From the NCBI RefSeq assembly GCF_023016265.1, contig NZ_CP095412.1, forward strand, positions 124,001 through 188,000: a DNA stretch of 64,000 nucleotides, read 5' to 3'. Position numbers and translations under genes: made by a program. Every line of letters begins with the position of its first letter. The first letter of the stretch is position 1. A model generated the notes under the pieces. The model was not told the DNA's origin, ran no database searches, and saw only the letters and a list, made by a program, of their open reading frames with translations. The stretch comes from Blastococcus sp. PRF04-17 (GTDB lineage Bacteria > Actinomycetota > Actinomycetes > Mycobacteriales > Geodermatophilaceae). Shown one piece after another: positions 16,389 through 23,860 of the stretch.

Positions 16389-16811
16389 ATGCGCTTCATG
16401 GTGATCGTCAAGGCGACCGAGGCCAGCGAGCGGGGCGAGCTGCCGAGCACGGACCTGCTCGAGGCGATGGGCGCCTACAACGAGGAGCTGGTGAAGGCCG
16501 GCATCATGCTGGACGGCGACGGCCTGCGCCCGAGCTCGTACGGCGCCCGCGTGCAGTTCGACGCGGAGGGCAACACCACGGTCGTCGACGGCCCGTTCGC
16601 CGAGACCAAGGAGCTGGTCTCCGGCTACTGGGTCTTCGAGGTCTCCTCCCGCGAGGAGGCGATCGAGTGGGCGAAGAAGGCGCCGTTCCGCGGTGGTGAG
16701 CTCGAGATCCGTCCCTTCTCGGTCGCCGAGGACTTCGGTGACGCCTTCACGCCCGAGCTGCAGGAGAAGGAGAACGAGCTGCGCGAGGCCGTGGCTCAGC
16801 GCGGCGCGTGA
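16389..16811 (+). CDS. YCII/DGPF-domain protein, ECF42 partner
   Basis: 140 residues. The family's hallmark is present: VVDGPFAETKELVSGYWVFEV, with an N-terminal MRFMVIVKATEASE strand and a central KAGIMLDGDGLRPSS. Dimeric ferredoxin-like fold related to YciI; enzymatic function is unknown. GGAGGAG precedes the ATG. It overlaps the sigma-factor gene by 4 bases (GTGA). DGPF genes next to an ECF with a TPR-like tail define the ECF42 arrangement. The TGTCGA promoter upstream suggests the sigma factor drives this operon. Confidence 0.9.
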   Translation: MRFMVIVKATEASERGELPSTDLLEAMGAYNEELVKAGIMLDGDGLRPSSYGARVQFDAEGNTTVVDGPFAETKELVSGYWVFEVSSREEAIEWAKKAPFRGGELEIRPFSVAEDFGDAFTPELQEKENELREAVAQRGA

Positions 16812-18109
16812 CCCTGCCGCCCGCGCCGGCGGCGTCGACGGCGAACCTGCACCGCGTCGTCGACGCCGTCTGGCGCATGGAGTCGGCCAGGCTGATCGGT
16901 GCCCTCACCCGCGTCACCGGCGACGTCGGCCTGGCCGAGGAGCTCGCGCAGGACGCCCTCGTCGCGGCGCTCGAGCAGTGGCCCGGGACCGGGGTGCCGG
17001 CCAAGCCGGGCGCCTGGCTCATGGCCACCGCCAAGCACCGGGCGATCGACACGTTCCGCCGGTCGGCGAACCTCCGGCGCAAGACGGAGCTGCTCGGGCG
17101 CGACCTCGAGGAGGCCGACGAACCCGACTGGGCGGCCGAACTGGACGAGGTGGTCGAGGACGACGTCCTGCGGCTGATCTTCATCGCCTGCCACCCGGTG
17201 CTCTCCCGCGAGGCCCGGGTCGCGCTCACCCTCCGGCTGGTCGGCGGCCTGACCACCGACGAGATCGCCCGCGCCTTCCTCGTGCCCGAGAAGACGCTGG
17301 CGCAGCGGATCGTGCGGGCCAAGCGCACGCTCACCGCCGCGCACGTGCCCTTCGAGATGCCGGCCGGCACCGAGTTCGACGCGCGGGTCGGGTCGGTCCT
17401 CGAGGTGCTGTACCTGATCTTCAACGAGGGTTACTCCGCGACGGCGGGAGAGGACCTCGTGCGCCCGTCCCTGTGCCAGGAGGCCATGCGTCTGGGCCGG
17501 ATCCTGGCGGGCCTGGTACCGCGCGAGCCGGAGGTGCACGGCCTGGTCGCGCTCATGGAGATCCAGGCCTCGCGGCTGGCCGCCCGCGTCGGCCCGGCCG
17601 GTGAGCCGGTGCTGCTGACCGAGCAGGACCGCAGCACCTGGGACCGCATGCTGATCGCCCGCGGGCTCGCCGCGCTCGACCGCGCCGAGGGTCGTGCCGC
17701 GGACCAGGGCCGGGCGCTCGGGCCCTATGCGCTGCAGGCCGCGATCGCCGCCTGCCACGCGCGCGCGGCGACGATCGAGGACACCGACTGGGCGCGCATC
17801 GCCGCCCTCTACGAGGCGCTGGCCGCGCTGACGCCGTCCCCGGTGGTGGAGCTCAACCGCGCCATGGCCGTCTCCCGGGCCTACGGCCCGGCGGCCGGCC
17901 TGGAGCTGGTCGATCGCCTGGTCGACGTCCCGGCGCTCCGTGGGTACCACCTCCTGCCCAGCGCCCGGGGTGATCTGCTCGAGCAGGTGGGACGGCGCGA
18001 GGAGGCGCGCGCGGAGTTCGAGAGGGCCGCGTCGCTCACCCGCAACGAGCGGGAGCGGAGGCTCCTGCTGGACCGGGCGACGGCGTGCGCGCCCCGGCTC
18101 GACGGCTGA
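16808..18109 (+). CDS. ECF42-group RNA polymerase sigma factor with C-terminal helical extension
   Basis: 433 residues, much longer than a usual ~190-residue ECF. Sigma region 2 lies at about residues 20-90 (LAEELAQDALVAALEQWPG, PGAWLMATAKHRAIDTFRR) and region 4 at 120-175 (LRLVGGLTTDEIARAFLVPEKTLAQRIVRAKRTL). After it comes a ~230-residue helical extension (YLIFNEGYSAT, then the C-terminal repeat-rich DUF6596/TPR-like part) characteristic of ECF42. No anti-sigma gene is adjacent; activity is expected to be governed by the extension. GTG start coupled to the DGPF gene. Confidence 0.9.
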   Translation: MTLPPAPAASTANLHRVVDAVWRMESARLIGALTRVTGDVGLAEELAQDALVAALEQWPGTGVPAKPGAWLMATAKHRAIDTFRRSANLRRKTELLGRDLEEADEPDWAAELDEVVEDDVLRLIFIACHPVLSREARVALTLRLVGGLTTDEIARAFLVPEKTLAQRIVRAKRTLTAAHVPFEMPAGTEFDARVGSVLEVLYLIFNEGYSATAGEDLVRPSLCQEAMRLGRILAGLVPREPEVHGLVALMEIQASRLAARVGPAGEPVLLTEQDRSTWDRMLIARGLAALDRAEGRAADQGRALGPYALQAAIAACHARAATIEDTDWARIAALYEALAALTPSPVVELNRAMAVSRAYGPAAGLELVDRLVDVPALRGYHLLPSARGDLLEQVGRREEARAEFERAASLTRNERERRLLLDRATACAPRLDG

Positions 18110-18116
18110 ACGCCGG

Positions 18117-18479
18117 TCAGCCGCGGACGAGCCGCCGGGCGTGGTCGGCCTCGGCGAAGTCGACGGGGGAGGGGCCGGACTCGACCAGCTGCCAGGTGGT
18201 CCGGGTGCCGTCAGGGGTGTCGCCCCAGCCGCGGGCGAGCACCTCGTCGACCATGCGGCGCACCCGCGGCTCGTCGGCCGGCTCGGCGGCGAAGAGCAGT
18301 CGCAGGGTGAGCTCGCTGCCGGAGCGGTGCACCCGGGTGTGGTGCGGTGCCAGCGGGCAGGGCGGCTCGTGGGTCCAGCTGCCGCACAGCGCCGTCGTGA
18401 TCGCGCCCCCGGGCGCGTGCTCGTCGCCGTCGTCGTCGAGCACGAGGACGGCGTCGTGCGCGAACGGCTGCCGGGTCAT
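18117..18479 (-). CDS. Conserved hypothetical protein
   Basis: 120 residues, soluble. Contains a Cys-His-rich stretch (ALCGSWTHEPPCPLAPHHTRVHRSG) that could bind metal, then an alpha/beta part (ELTLRLLFAAEPADEPRVRRMVDEVLARGWGDTPDGTRTTW). Starts at ATG 18479 inside an ATGA overlap with the SRPBCC gene, so it is the last gene of a TetR-SRPBCC operon. I do not recognise a named family. Confidence 0.65.
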   Translation of the reverse strand: MTRQPFAHDAVLVLDDDGDEHAPGGAITTALCGSWTHEPPCPLAPHHTRVHRSGSELTLRLLFAAEPADEPRVRRMVDEVLARGWGDTPDGTRTTWQLVESGPSPVDFAEADHARRLVRG

Positions 18480-18970
18480 CGCTGCTCGGTCGCTCCCTCC
18501 CGCTCGAGTGTCGCGCGCAGCCGCTCGAGGGTGGTGCGCATGCCCTCGCGCAGCGCGGCCCGCCGGTCGGAGCCGCCGAAGACCTTCTCGATGACCAGCC
18601 AGCCGAACCGGCTCACCGGCCGCTGCACCGTGTAGCTCTCGGTCACCCGGGTGCCTCCGTCGACGGGTTCGAGAAGGTAGCGCCAGGCGATGGTGCCGGA
18701 GAAGGGCTCCGTGCGCGTGAACGCGAACTCCCGGCCCGGCTCGGCGACGGTGACCACGGGCCGGTTCCTCCACCGCCGTCCGTTCGCCGCGGTGTTCACC
18801 GACTCGAACCGCGCTCCGACGGCCGGTCCGGTGGCACCGTCCAGCCACCGGACGCTGGTGACCTCCGGACTGAACTCGGGCGTCCGGGTCACGTCGGCGA
18901 CGAGTGCGTAGACGTCCTGCGGGCGGGCGGCGACGACGGTGCTGACCTCGTCGTGGTCCAGCGTCTGCAC
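18476..18970 (-). CDS. SRPBCC/polyketide-cyclase-like protein
   Basis: 164 residues with the START/SRPBCC pattern: EVSTVVAARPQDVYALVADVTRTPEF at the N-terminus, WLDGATGPAVGARFES in the middle, VVTVAEPGREFAFTR and the C-terminal helix SRFGWLVIEKVFGG. These proteins bind small hydrophobic ligands; no catalytic residue can be assigned. GTG start 9 bp after the TetR stop, and an ATGA overlap with the next gene. Confidence 0.8.
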   Translation of the reverse strand: MQTLDHDEVSTVVAARPQDVYALVADVTRTPEFSPEVTSVRWLDGATGPAVGARFESVNTAANGRRWRNRPVVTVAEPGREFAFTRTEPFSGTIAWRYLLEPVDGGTRVTESYTVQRPVSRFGWLVIEKVFGGSDRRAALREGMRTTLERLRATLEREGATEQR

Positions 18971-18979
18971 GGTGACTCC

Positions 18980-19609
18980 TCAGGGGGTGTAGGCGGAGAG
19001 GAACTGGTCGATCGCGGTTCCGGTGAGCCGGCTGAAGGCGCCCTCCTCGAAGGGCACACCGGGCTGGTTGGCCAGCTGCTGGGAGATCAGCCCGCTGAGC
19101 AGGACGGTCCAGAGCCGGACGGCGTCGTCGGTGCTCGCGGCGGGGGAGAGGTGGCCCGCCCGCACCGCCGCGGCGAAGGCGCTCCGCACCAGCACCATGT
19201 CGTCCCGGCTGGGCGCGAACGCCTCGGGCGACGGCTCGAACCCGGGGACCGGGCGCCAGTGCAGCAGCTGGGCCAGTGCGGGGTTGGCCACGGCCCACCG
19301 GACGACGGCCGCGCCGCCCGCGCGGAGCTGGGCCACGCCCGGCGGCAGCCCCTCGACCGCCGCTGCCACGGCGGCCTGCTGCGCCCGCAGCCCGCGGAGG
19401 AACAGCGCGTCGTAGATCGCGTGCCGGGAGGGGAAGTACTTGTACAGCGAGGGCCCCCGGATGCCCATGCGCCGGGCGACCTCGTTGACGCTCAGCGCGC
19501 CGACCCCCTCGGCGGCCATCAGGGCCACCGCGTGGTCGAGCGCCTCCTCCATGACCCCGGCCCGGCGGCGCTCGATTCTCGACGCTTCGGGGCTTGAAGG
19601 GATAGCCAC
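18980..19609 (-). CDS. TetR family repressor
   Basis: 209 residues. Helix-turn-helix at about residues 20-65: ALDHAVALMAAEGVGALSVNEVARRMGIRGPSLYKYFPSR. C-terminal domain of the TetR_C_33 type (AVVRWAVANPALAQLLHWRPV). The GTG start at 19609 directly abuts a 17-bp palindrome (19610-19626), with no room for a Shine-Dalgarno site, so the mRNA is probably leaderless and autorepressed. Followed by an SRPBCC protein and a hypothetical protein in one operon. Confidence 0.85.
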   Translation of the reverse strand: MAIPSSPEASRIERRRAGVMEEALDHAVALMAAEGVGALSVNEVARRMGIRGPSLYKYFPSRHAIYDALFLRGLRAQQAAVAAAVEGLPPGVAQLRAGGAAVVRWAVANPALAQLLHWRPVPGFEPSPEAFAPSRDDMVLVRSAFAAAVRAGHLSPAASTDDAVRLWTVLLSGLISQQLANQPGVPFEEGAFSRLTGTAIDQFLSAYTP

Positions 19610-19626
19610 GGCTAGAGGGTCTAGCC
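19610..19626. promoter_or_regulatory. Putative TetR operator abutting the start codon
   Basis: GGCTAGA-GGG-TCTAGCC is a perfect inverted repeat with a 3-base centre. It ends exactly at the base before the TetR start codon. Confidence 0.65.
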
Positions 19627-19650
19627 AACGCGCTCGGCTGTCAAGGGGGA

Positions 19651-20079
19651 TCAGTCGGGTCGCGCGTTCTCCCTGAGCAGCTCGAGCAGTCGACGGAGCT
19701 CGGCCACGTCGCCGTCCTCCAGGCCGGCTCGGAGGCGGCCGTCGAAGGATGCCGCGACCCGGCGCAGGCGCAGGAAGAGTGCCCGACCCGATTCCGTCAC
19801 GGTGACGAGCTGGACGCGCCTGTTCCCCTCCCCGCGGCGGCGGCTCACGAGGCCGGCCCGCTCCATGGCGTCGAGGTGGTGGACCAGCGTCGGCTGCCGC
19901 ACGCCGATCGCCTCCGCGAGCTCCGCCTGGCTCCGGTGGTCGCCGCCGGCGAGGGCGAGCAGGACCTGCCAGACCGGTGTCGAGCCGCCCGCCGCGACGA
20001 GGACGTCGTCGAACGCCCTGTTCAGCTCCTTGGCCGAGCGGCCGATCAGCAGGCTCAGCGACTCCTCCGACGCGCCCAC
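19651..20079 (-). CDS. MarR family transcriptional regulator
   Basis: 142 residues. Winged helix in the middle: VWQVLLALAGGDHRSQAELAEAIGVRQPTLVHHLDAMERAGLVSRRR, then the wing NRRVQLVTVTESGRALF, and helical dimerisation ends. No conserved cysteine sensor. Start at GTG/ATG near 20079 with an imperfect palindrome just upstream, suggesting autoregulation. It follows the ElaA operon in the same direction. Confidence 0.85.
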   Translation of the reverse strand: MGASEESLSLLIGRSAKELNRAFDDVLVAAGGSTPVWQVLLALAGGDHRSQAELAEAIGVRQPTLVHHLDAMERAGLVSRRRGEGNRRVQLVTVTESGRALFLRLRRVAASFDGRLRAGLEDGDVAELRRLLELLRENARPD

Positions 20080-20087
20080 GCCCTCAA

Positions 20088-20108
20088 CTTAGCCGTCGAA
20101 CGGTTAGG
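20088..20108. promoter_or_regulatory. Putative MarR operator
   Basis: CTTAGCCGT-CGA-related ACGGTTAGG forms an inverted repeat matching at seven of nine positions, centred about 20 bp before the MarR start. Confidence 0.5.
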
Positions 20109-20111
20109 CAT

Positions 20112-20314
20112 CTAATCCTTGTCGAACGGGTCGACACGCCGGAGGAACGAGCGGATCGCCAGGTGGTGCGAGAGCGGCTCGCGGTGCTCGTCGCACGCCG
20201 TCCAGACCTTCTCCCGGTCGGGCGTGTGCACCTTCGGGTTGTTCCAGACCAGCCGCCAGCGGGCCGCCGCCGGCAGCCCCTCGACGAGCAGATCGCCGGC
20301 TCGGCCTCGTTCAC
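20112..20314 (-). pseudogene. Small Cys/His-rich conserved actinobacterial protein, frameshifted
   Basis: From GTG 20314 the frame reads VNEAEPAICSSRGC; another frame supplies RWRLVWNNPKVHTPDREKV, then WTACDEHREPLSHHLAIRSFLRRVDPFDKD and a TAG stop. Adding one base in the GGG run at 20261-20263 (CCC on the coding strand) joins the two as one ~67-residue protein. C-x4-C and CDEH would bind zinc. Similar small proteins are often mislabelled 'acetone carboxylase'; that name is from memory. The GTG overlaps the preceding stop (GTGA). Confidence 0.65.
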
Positions 20315-20601
20315 GGCAGGCGGTCCAGCAGCGCCGCCGCCAGCGCGGCGGCGGCCGGGTCGTCCTCGCCGGCGGCGCTGCGCAACCACGCCACCAGGGG
20401 CGGGGCGATGGCCGGGGAGAGGGCGACGATCCAGTCCGCGGTGTTCACCCTGGCTTCGGCCACGTGCTCGGTGCTGCCGTCCGGCCGGTGGGCGATCACC
20501 TCGGGACGGCTGGCCAGCAGGCCACCGGGTCGCCAGTCGCCGTCGGTCGTGCGGGCGGCCAGCCGCTCGAGCCGGTCCGCGGCCGCCCGGAGCTCGCTCA
20601 T
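20311..20601 (-). CDS. DUF6221-like small protein
   Basis: 96 residues. SELRAAADRLERLAARTTDGDW, then EVIAHRPDGSTEHVAEARVNTADWIVALSPAIAPPLVAWLRSAA, matches the general pattern of a small actinobacterial family with a (T/S)xGxW motif and a late helix. No catalytic residues are evident. ATG at 20601 lies within an ATGA overlap with the acetyltransferase, and its own stop overlaps the next gene by GTGA: middle gene of a tightly coupled operon. Confidence 0.65.
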   Translation of the reverse strand: MSELRAAADRLERLAARTTDGDWRPGGLLASRPEVIAHRPDGSTEHVAEARVNTADWIVALSPAIAPPLVAWLRSAAGEDDPAAAALAAALLDRLP

Positions 20602-21038
20602 GCCGCTTCCCGGCGCATCGGGACGTGCGGGATGCCGTCCTCGACGTAGCCCGGGCCGCTCCTCCGGAACCCGAAGCGCTCGTACCAGCCCTCGAGGTGG
20701 GCCTGGGCGCCGAGGGTGATCGGATATCCGGTGCACAGGGCGATGCCCTCCTCCATCAGCCGCGCGGCCAGCCCGCGGCCGCGGGCGGCCGCGGCGGTGG
20801 CGACGCGGCCGATCACGCGGGTGTCGCCGTCGTCCAGCACGCGGATCGTGGCCAGCACCTCGCCGTCCTCCTCGAACCAGAGGTGCACGGTCCCCGGCTC
20901 GAGGTCCCGGCCGTCCAGTTCCGGATAGGGGCACTCCTGCTCGACGACGAACACGTCCACGCGCAGCCGGCAGAGCCCGTAGACCTCGAACGGCGTCAGC
21001 TCGGCGAACGGTGCGCGGCGCGGGGAGGGGGCGGTCAC
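20598..21038 (-). CDS. ElaA-like GNAT N-acetyltransferase
   Basis: 146 residues. ElaA signature at the start: LTPFEVYGLCRLRVDVFVVEQECPYPELDGRDL, then HLWFEEDGEVLATIRVLDDG. The acetyl-CoA-binding loop is RVATAAAARGRGLAARLMEEGI (R/Q-x2-G-x-G/A). The end YERFGFRRSGPGYVEDGIPHVPM fits the ElaA C-terminus. GTG 21038 was chosen because the protein pattern begins right after it. First gene of an operon of three overlapping genes, divergent from the iron transporter. Confidence 0.85.
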   Translation of the reverse strand: MTAPSPRRAPFAELTPFEVYGLCRLRVDVFVVEQECPYPELDGRDLEPGTVHLWFEEDGEVLATIRVLDDGDTRVIGRVATAAAARGRGLAARLMEEGIALCTGYPITLGAQAHLEGWYERFGFRRSGPGYVEDGIPHVPMRREAA

Positions 21039-21100
21039 GGACCAGTTGTAGCCGACGGCCCCCGGGGCTAGGTGGCTGCCATGACGGAGGAGCATCATGG

Positions 21101-21119
21101 TTAGGTGTGCCTTGCCTAT
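21101..21119. promoter_or_regulatory. DtxR/IdeR-like iron box upstream of the iron transporter
   Basis: TTAGGTGTGCCTTGCCTAT agrees with TTAGGTTAGCCTAACCTAA at 14 of 19 positions, including both outer half-sites. It lies 57-75 bp before the transporter start. Confidence 0.7.
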
Positions 21120-21133
21120 CTGCGGGGCCTATC

Positions 21134-21161
21134 CGCAGGGCCTACATCGCAGGGCCTACAT
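21134..21161 (+). repeat. 14-bp tandem repeat in the transporter leader
   Basis: CGCAGGGCCTACAT occurs twice in tandem (21134-21147, 21148-21161), preceded by a related GCGGGGCCTAT. A CTGCGG/CCGCAG stem overlaps the left end. Confidence 0.75.
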
Positions 21162-21175
21162 GGAGGAGTCAGCAC

Positions 21176-22198
21176 GTGACCAGCGCCCGGCGGGCGATCG
21201 CCAGCCTCGTTCCCGCCTTGACCCTCGCCGGTGCGCTGACCGCCTGCGGCGACTCCGCAGCGTCGGAGGCCGAGACGCTGACCGTGTACAGCGCTCAGCA
21301 CGAGAGCCTGGTCCGCACGATGGTCGAGGGCTTCACCGAGGAGACCGGCATCGAGCTGGAGTTCCGCGACGCCAACGACTCCGAGCTGGCCAACCAGATC
21401 GTGCAGGAGGGGGAGGCGTCGCCGGCCGACGTCTTCCTCACCGAGAACAGCCCGTCGATCGACGTCGTCGACCGCGCCGGGCTGCTCGCCCCGATCGACC
21501 CGGCGACGCTGGAGCAGGTCGAGGCGCCCTACCGGCCGGAGTCCGGCAACTGGGTCGGGTTCGCCGCTCGCTCCACCGTCCTGATCTACAACCCGGCGGA
21601 GATCGGCGAGGACGAGCTCCCCGCCTCGATGCTCGAGCTCGCCGACCCCGCGTGGGAGGGTCGGGTCGCCGTCGCCGCCGGTGGTGCGGACTTCCAGGCC
21701 ATCGTCAGCGCCGTCCTGGCGCTCGAGGGCGAGGACGCCACCCGCGAGTGGCTCACCGGCCTGGAGCGCAACGCCGAGGTCTACGCGAGCAACACCGCCA
21801 TCATGAAGGCCGTCGACGAGGGCGAGGTGCCCGTCGGCATCACCTACCACTACTACTGGTTCCGCGACCAGGCGCAGGACGGGCTGATCGGCGACGACGC
21901 GAAGCTGCACTACTTCGGCAACCAGGACCCGGGCGCGTTCGTCTCGGTCTCCGGTGCCGGTGTGCTCGCCTCCTCCGACCAGCCGGACGACGCCCAGCGG
22001 CTGGTCGAGTGGCTGACCAGCCCCGCGGCGCAGGAGCGGCTCGCCGACAGCCGCGCGCTCGAGTACGCCGTGGGCGTGGGCGTCGACTCCGCCGAGGCGC
22101 TGCCGCCCCTGGCCGAGCTCCAGGCGCCGGACGTCGACCCCGGCTCGCTCGACTCCGAGCGGGTCACCGAGCTGATGCAGGAAGTCGGTCTGCTCTGA
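21176..22198 (+). CDS. Fe(III) ABC transporter substrate-binding lipoprotein
   Basis: 340 residues. Lipoprotein signal ending LAGALTACG (Cys about residue 24), then the FbpA/FutA pattern: TLTVYSAQHESLVRTMVEGF, DVFLTENSPSIDVVDRAGLL, and TYHYYWFRDQ around residue 224, where the adjacent tyrosines sit in the position of the iron-binding tyrosines of ferric-binding proteins. GGAGGA precedes the GTG at 21176. First gene of a three-gene operon with permease and ATPase, under an iron box. It delivers ferric iron to the permease at the outside of the membrane. Confidence 0.9.
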   Translation: MTSARRAIASLVPALTLAGALTACGDSAASEAETLTVYSAQHESLVRTMVEGFTEETGIELEFRDANDSELANQIVQEGEASPADVFLTENSPSIDVVDRAGLLAPIDPATLEQVEAPYRPESGNWVGFAARSTVLIYNPAEIGEDELPASMLELADPAWEGRVAVAAGGADFQAIVSAVLALEGEDATREWLTGLERNAEVYASNTAIMKAVDEGEVPVGITYHYYWFRDQAQDGLIGDDAKLHYFGNQDPGAFVSVSGAGVLASSDQPDDAQRLVEWLTSPAAQERLADSRALEYAVGVGVDSAEALPPLAELQAPDVDPGSLDSERVTELMQEVGLL

Positions 22199-23805
22199 CC
22201 ACACCCACGCTGCCGGTCCCGGGCCCCGGGGCGCCGATCCCCGCGGCGCCCCGGGGCTCGCGGCCGTCCGCGTCACCGGCGCGCCGCCTGCGCCGGTCGC
22301 CGGTGACGCTGGCGCTCGCGGTGGCCGTGGCCGCACTGGCGCTGCTGCCCCTGGGCTACATCGCCTGGTACACCGTCGACCTCGGCTGGGCCGGTGTCCG
22401 GGAGCTGGTGTTCCGGCCCCGGGTGGGGGAGCTGCTCTGGAACACCGCCCGGCTCGTGGTCGGCACGGTGGTCTGCTGCGCCGTCCTCGGGGTGGGAGCT
22501 GCCTGGCTGGTGGAGCGGTCCTCGGTCCCGGCCCGCCGGGTGTGGCACGTGCTGCTCGTGGCGCCGCTGGCGGTGCCGGCGTTCGTGAACAGCTACGCGT
22601 GGATCTCGCTGCTGCCCGGCCTGGACACCTACGGCGGCGCGCTGCTGGTGGTCTCGCTGTCGTACTTCCCGTTCGTGTACCTGCCGGTGGCGGCGGCCTT
22701 CCGCGGCCTGGACCCGGCGCTGGAGGAGACCGCACGCGGCCTGGGCCTGTCCACCTGGGCGGTGTTCCTGCGCGTGCAGCTGCCCCAGCTGCGCGTGGCG
22801 CTGCTCGGGGGCAGCCTGCTGGTCGCCCTGCACCTGCTCGCCGAGTTCGGCGCGCTGCAGATGCTGCGCTACCCGACCTTCACGACCGCGATCTACGACC
22901 AGTACCGCGCCACCTTCAACGGCCCGGGCGCCACGATGCTGGCCGGCGTCCTCGTGCTGCTGTGCCTGGCCCTGCTGCTGGCCGAGCTGCGACTACGCGG
23001 CCGACGGGGGTACGCCCGCACGGCGCGCGGCGCCGCCCGCCCCGTCGTCCCGGTCGCCCTGCGGCGGCTCACCGCGCCGGCGCTGGCGGCACTGGCCGCG
23101 CTCGTCGGGCTCGCGCTGCTCGTGCCCCTGGCCAGCCTCGGCTACTGGCTGACCGCCGGCCGGCCGGCGGCGGTCGACTGGGCGGGCCTGACCGCCACCA
23201 CCGGGACGACGGTGGCGCTGGCCGCCGCGGCCGCCGCCCTGACCACCGCCATGGCCCTGCCCACCGGGTGGCTCGCCGTCCGCGCCCGCGGCCGGATCTC
23301 CACCCTGCTCGAGCGCAGCACGTACCTCGGCAGCTCGGTGCCCGGCATCGTCGTCGCCCTGGCGCTGGTGACGCTGAGCATCCGGGCCACGCCGTGGCTG
23401 TACCAGACCGTCCCGGTCCTGCTGGCCGCCTACGCAATCCTCTTCCTGCCCCGCGCGATCGTGACCGTGCGCTCGGCGGTCGAGCAGTCGCCGCCGCTGT
23501 ACGACGACGTGGCGGCGTCCCTCGGCTCCTCGGCGCCCGACCGGCTGCGGCGGGTGACCCTGCCGCTGCTGGCGCCGGGCATCGGGGCAGGCGCCGCGCT
23601 GGTGTTCCTGGCCGTGGTCACCGAGCTGACCGCGACACTGCTGCTGGCCCCGACGGGAACGACCACGCTGGCGACGGCGTTCTGGTCGGCGAGCAGTGCC
23701 CTCGAGTACGGCGCCGCCGCCCCGTACGCCGTGATCATGGTGCTGCTGTCGGCGCCAGCTACCGTGCTGCTGTCCCGAGACGCCCGACGAGGTCTGACGA
23801 CATGA
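22195..23805 (+). CDS. Fe(III) ABC transporter permease (fused two-domain type)
   Basis: About 536 residues, 11-12 membrane helices in two homologous halves, as in FbpB/SfuB. Both EAA loops are seen: ALEETARGLGLSTWAVFLRVQLPQL and LYDDVAASLGSSAPDRLRRVTLPLL. There is no ATG, GTG or TTG in frame between the previous stop and a GTG at 22303, which is inside the N-terminal basic segment. I place the start at CTG 22195, overlapping the TGA of the binding-protein gene (CTGA), with AGGAAG upstream; GTG 22303 is the alternative. Confidence 0.85.
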   Translation: MTTPTLPVPGPGAPIPAAPRGSRPSASPARRLRRSPVTLALAVAVAALALLPLGYIAWYTVDLGWAGVRELVFRPRVGELLWNTARLVVGTVVCCAVLGVGAAWLVERSSVPARRVWHVLLVAPLAVPAFVNSYAWISLLPGLDTYGGALLVVSLSYFPFVYLPVAAAFRGLDPALEETARGLGLSTWAVFLRVQLPQLRVALLGGSLLVALHLLAEFGALQMLRYPTFTTAIYDQYRATFNGPGATMLAGVLVLLCLALLLAELRLRGRRGYARTARGAARPVVPVALRRLTAPALAALAALVGLALLVPLASLGYWLTAGRPAAVDWAGLTATTGTTVALAAAAAALTTAMALPTGWLAVRARGRISTLLERSTYLGSSVPGIVVALALVTLSIRATPWLYQTVPVLLAAYAILFLPRAIVTVRSAVEQSPPLYDDVAASLGSSAPDRLRRVTLPLLAPGIGAGAALVFLAVVTELTATLLLAPTGTTTLATAFWSASSALEYGAAAPYAVIMVLLSAPATVLLSRDARRGLTT

Positions 23806-23860
23806 GGTTCACCCCACGAAAACGCTCCGCTCCGCTACACGTTTCCGCGGGGACCCCGAG

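Noticed and set aside
20101-20117. TTAGGC-like half-site near the MarR gene as a fourth iron box
   Set aside because: It matches too few of the 19 consensus positions and overlaps a better inverted repeat of MarR type.
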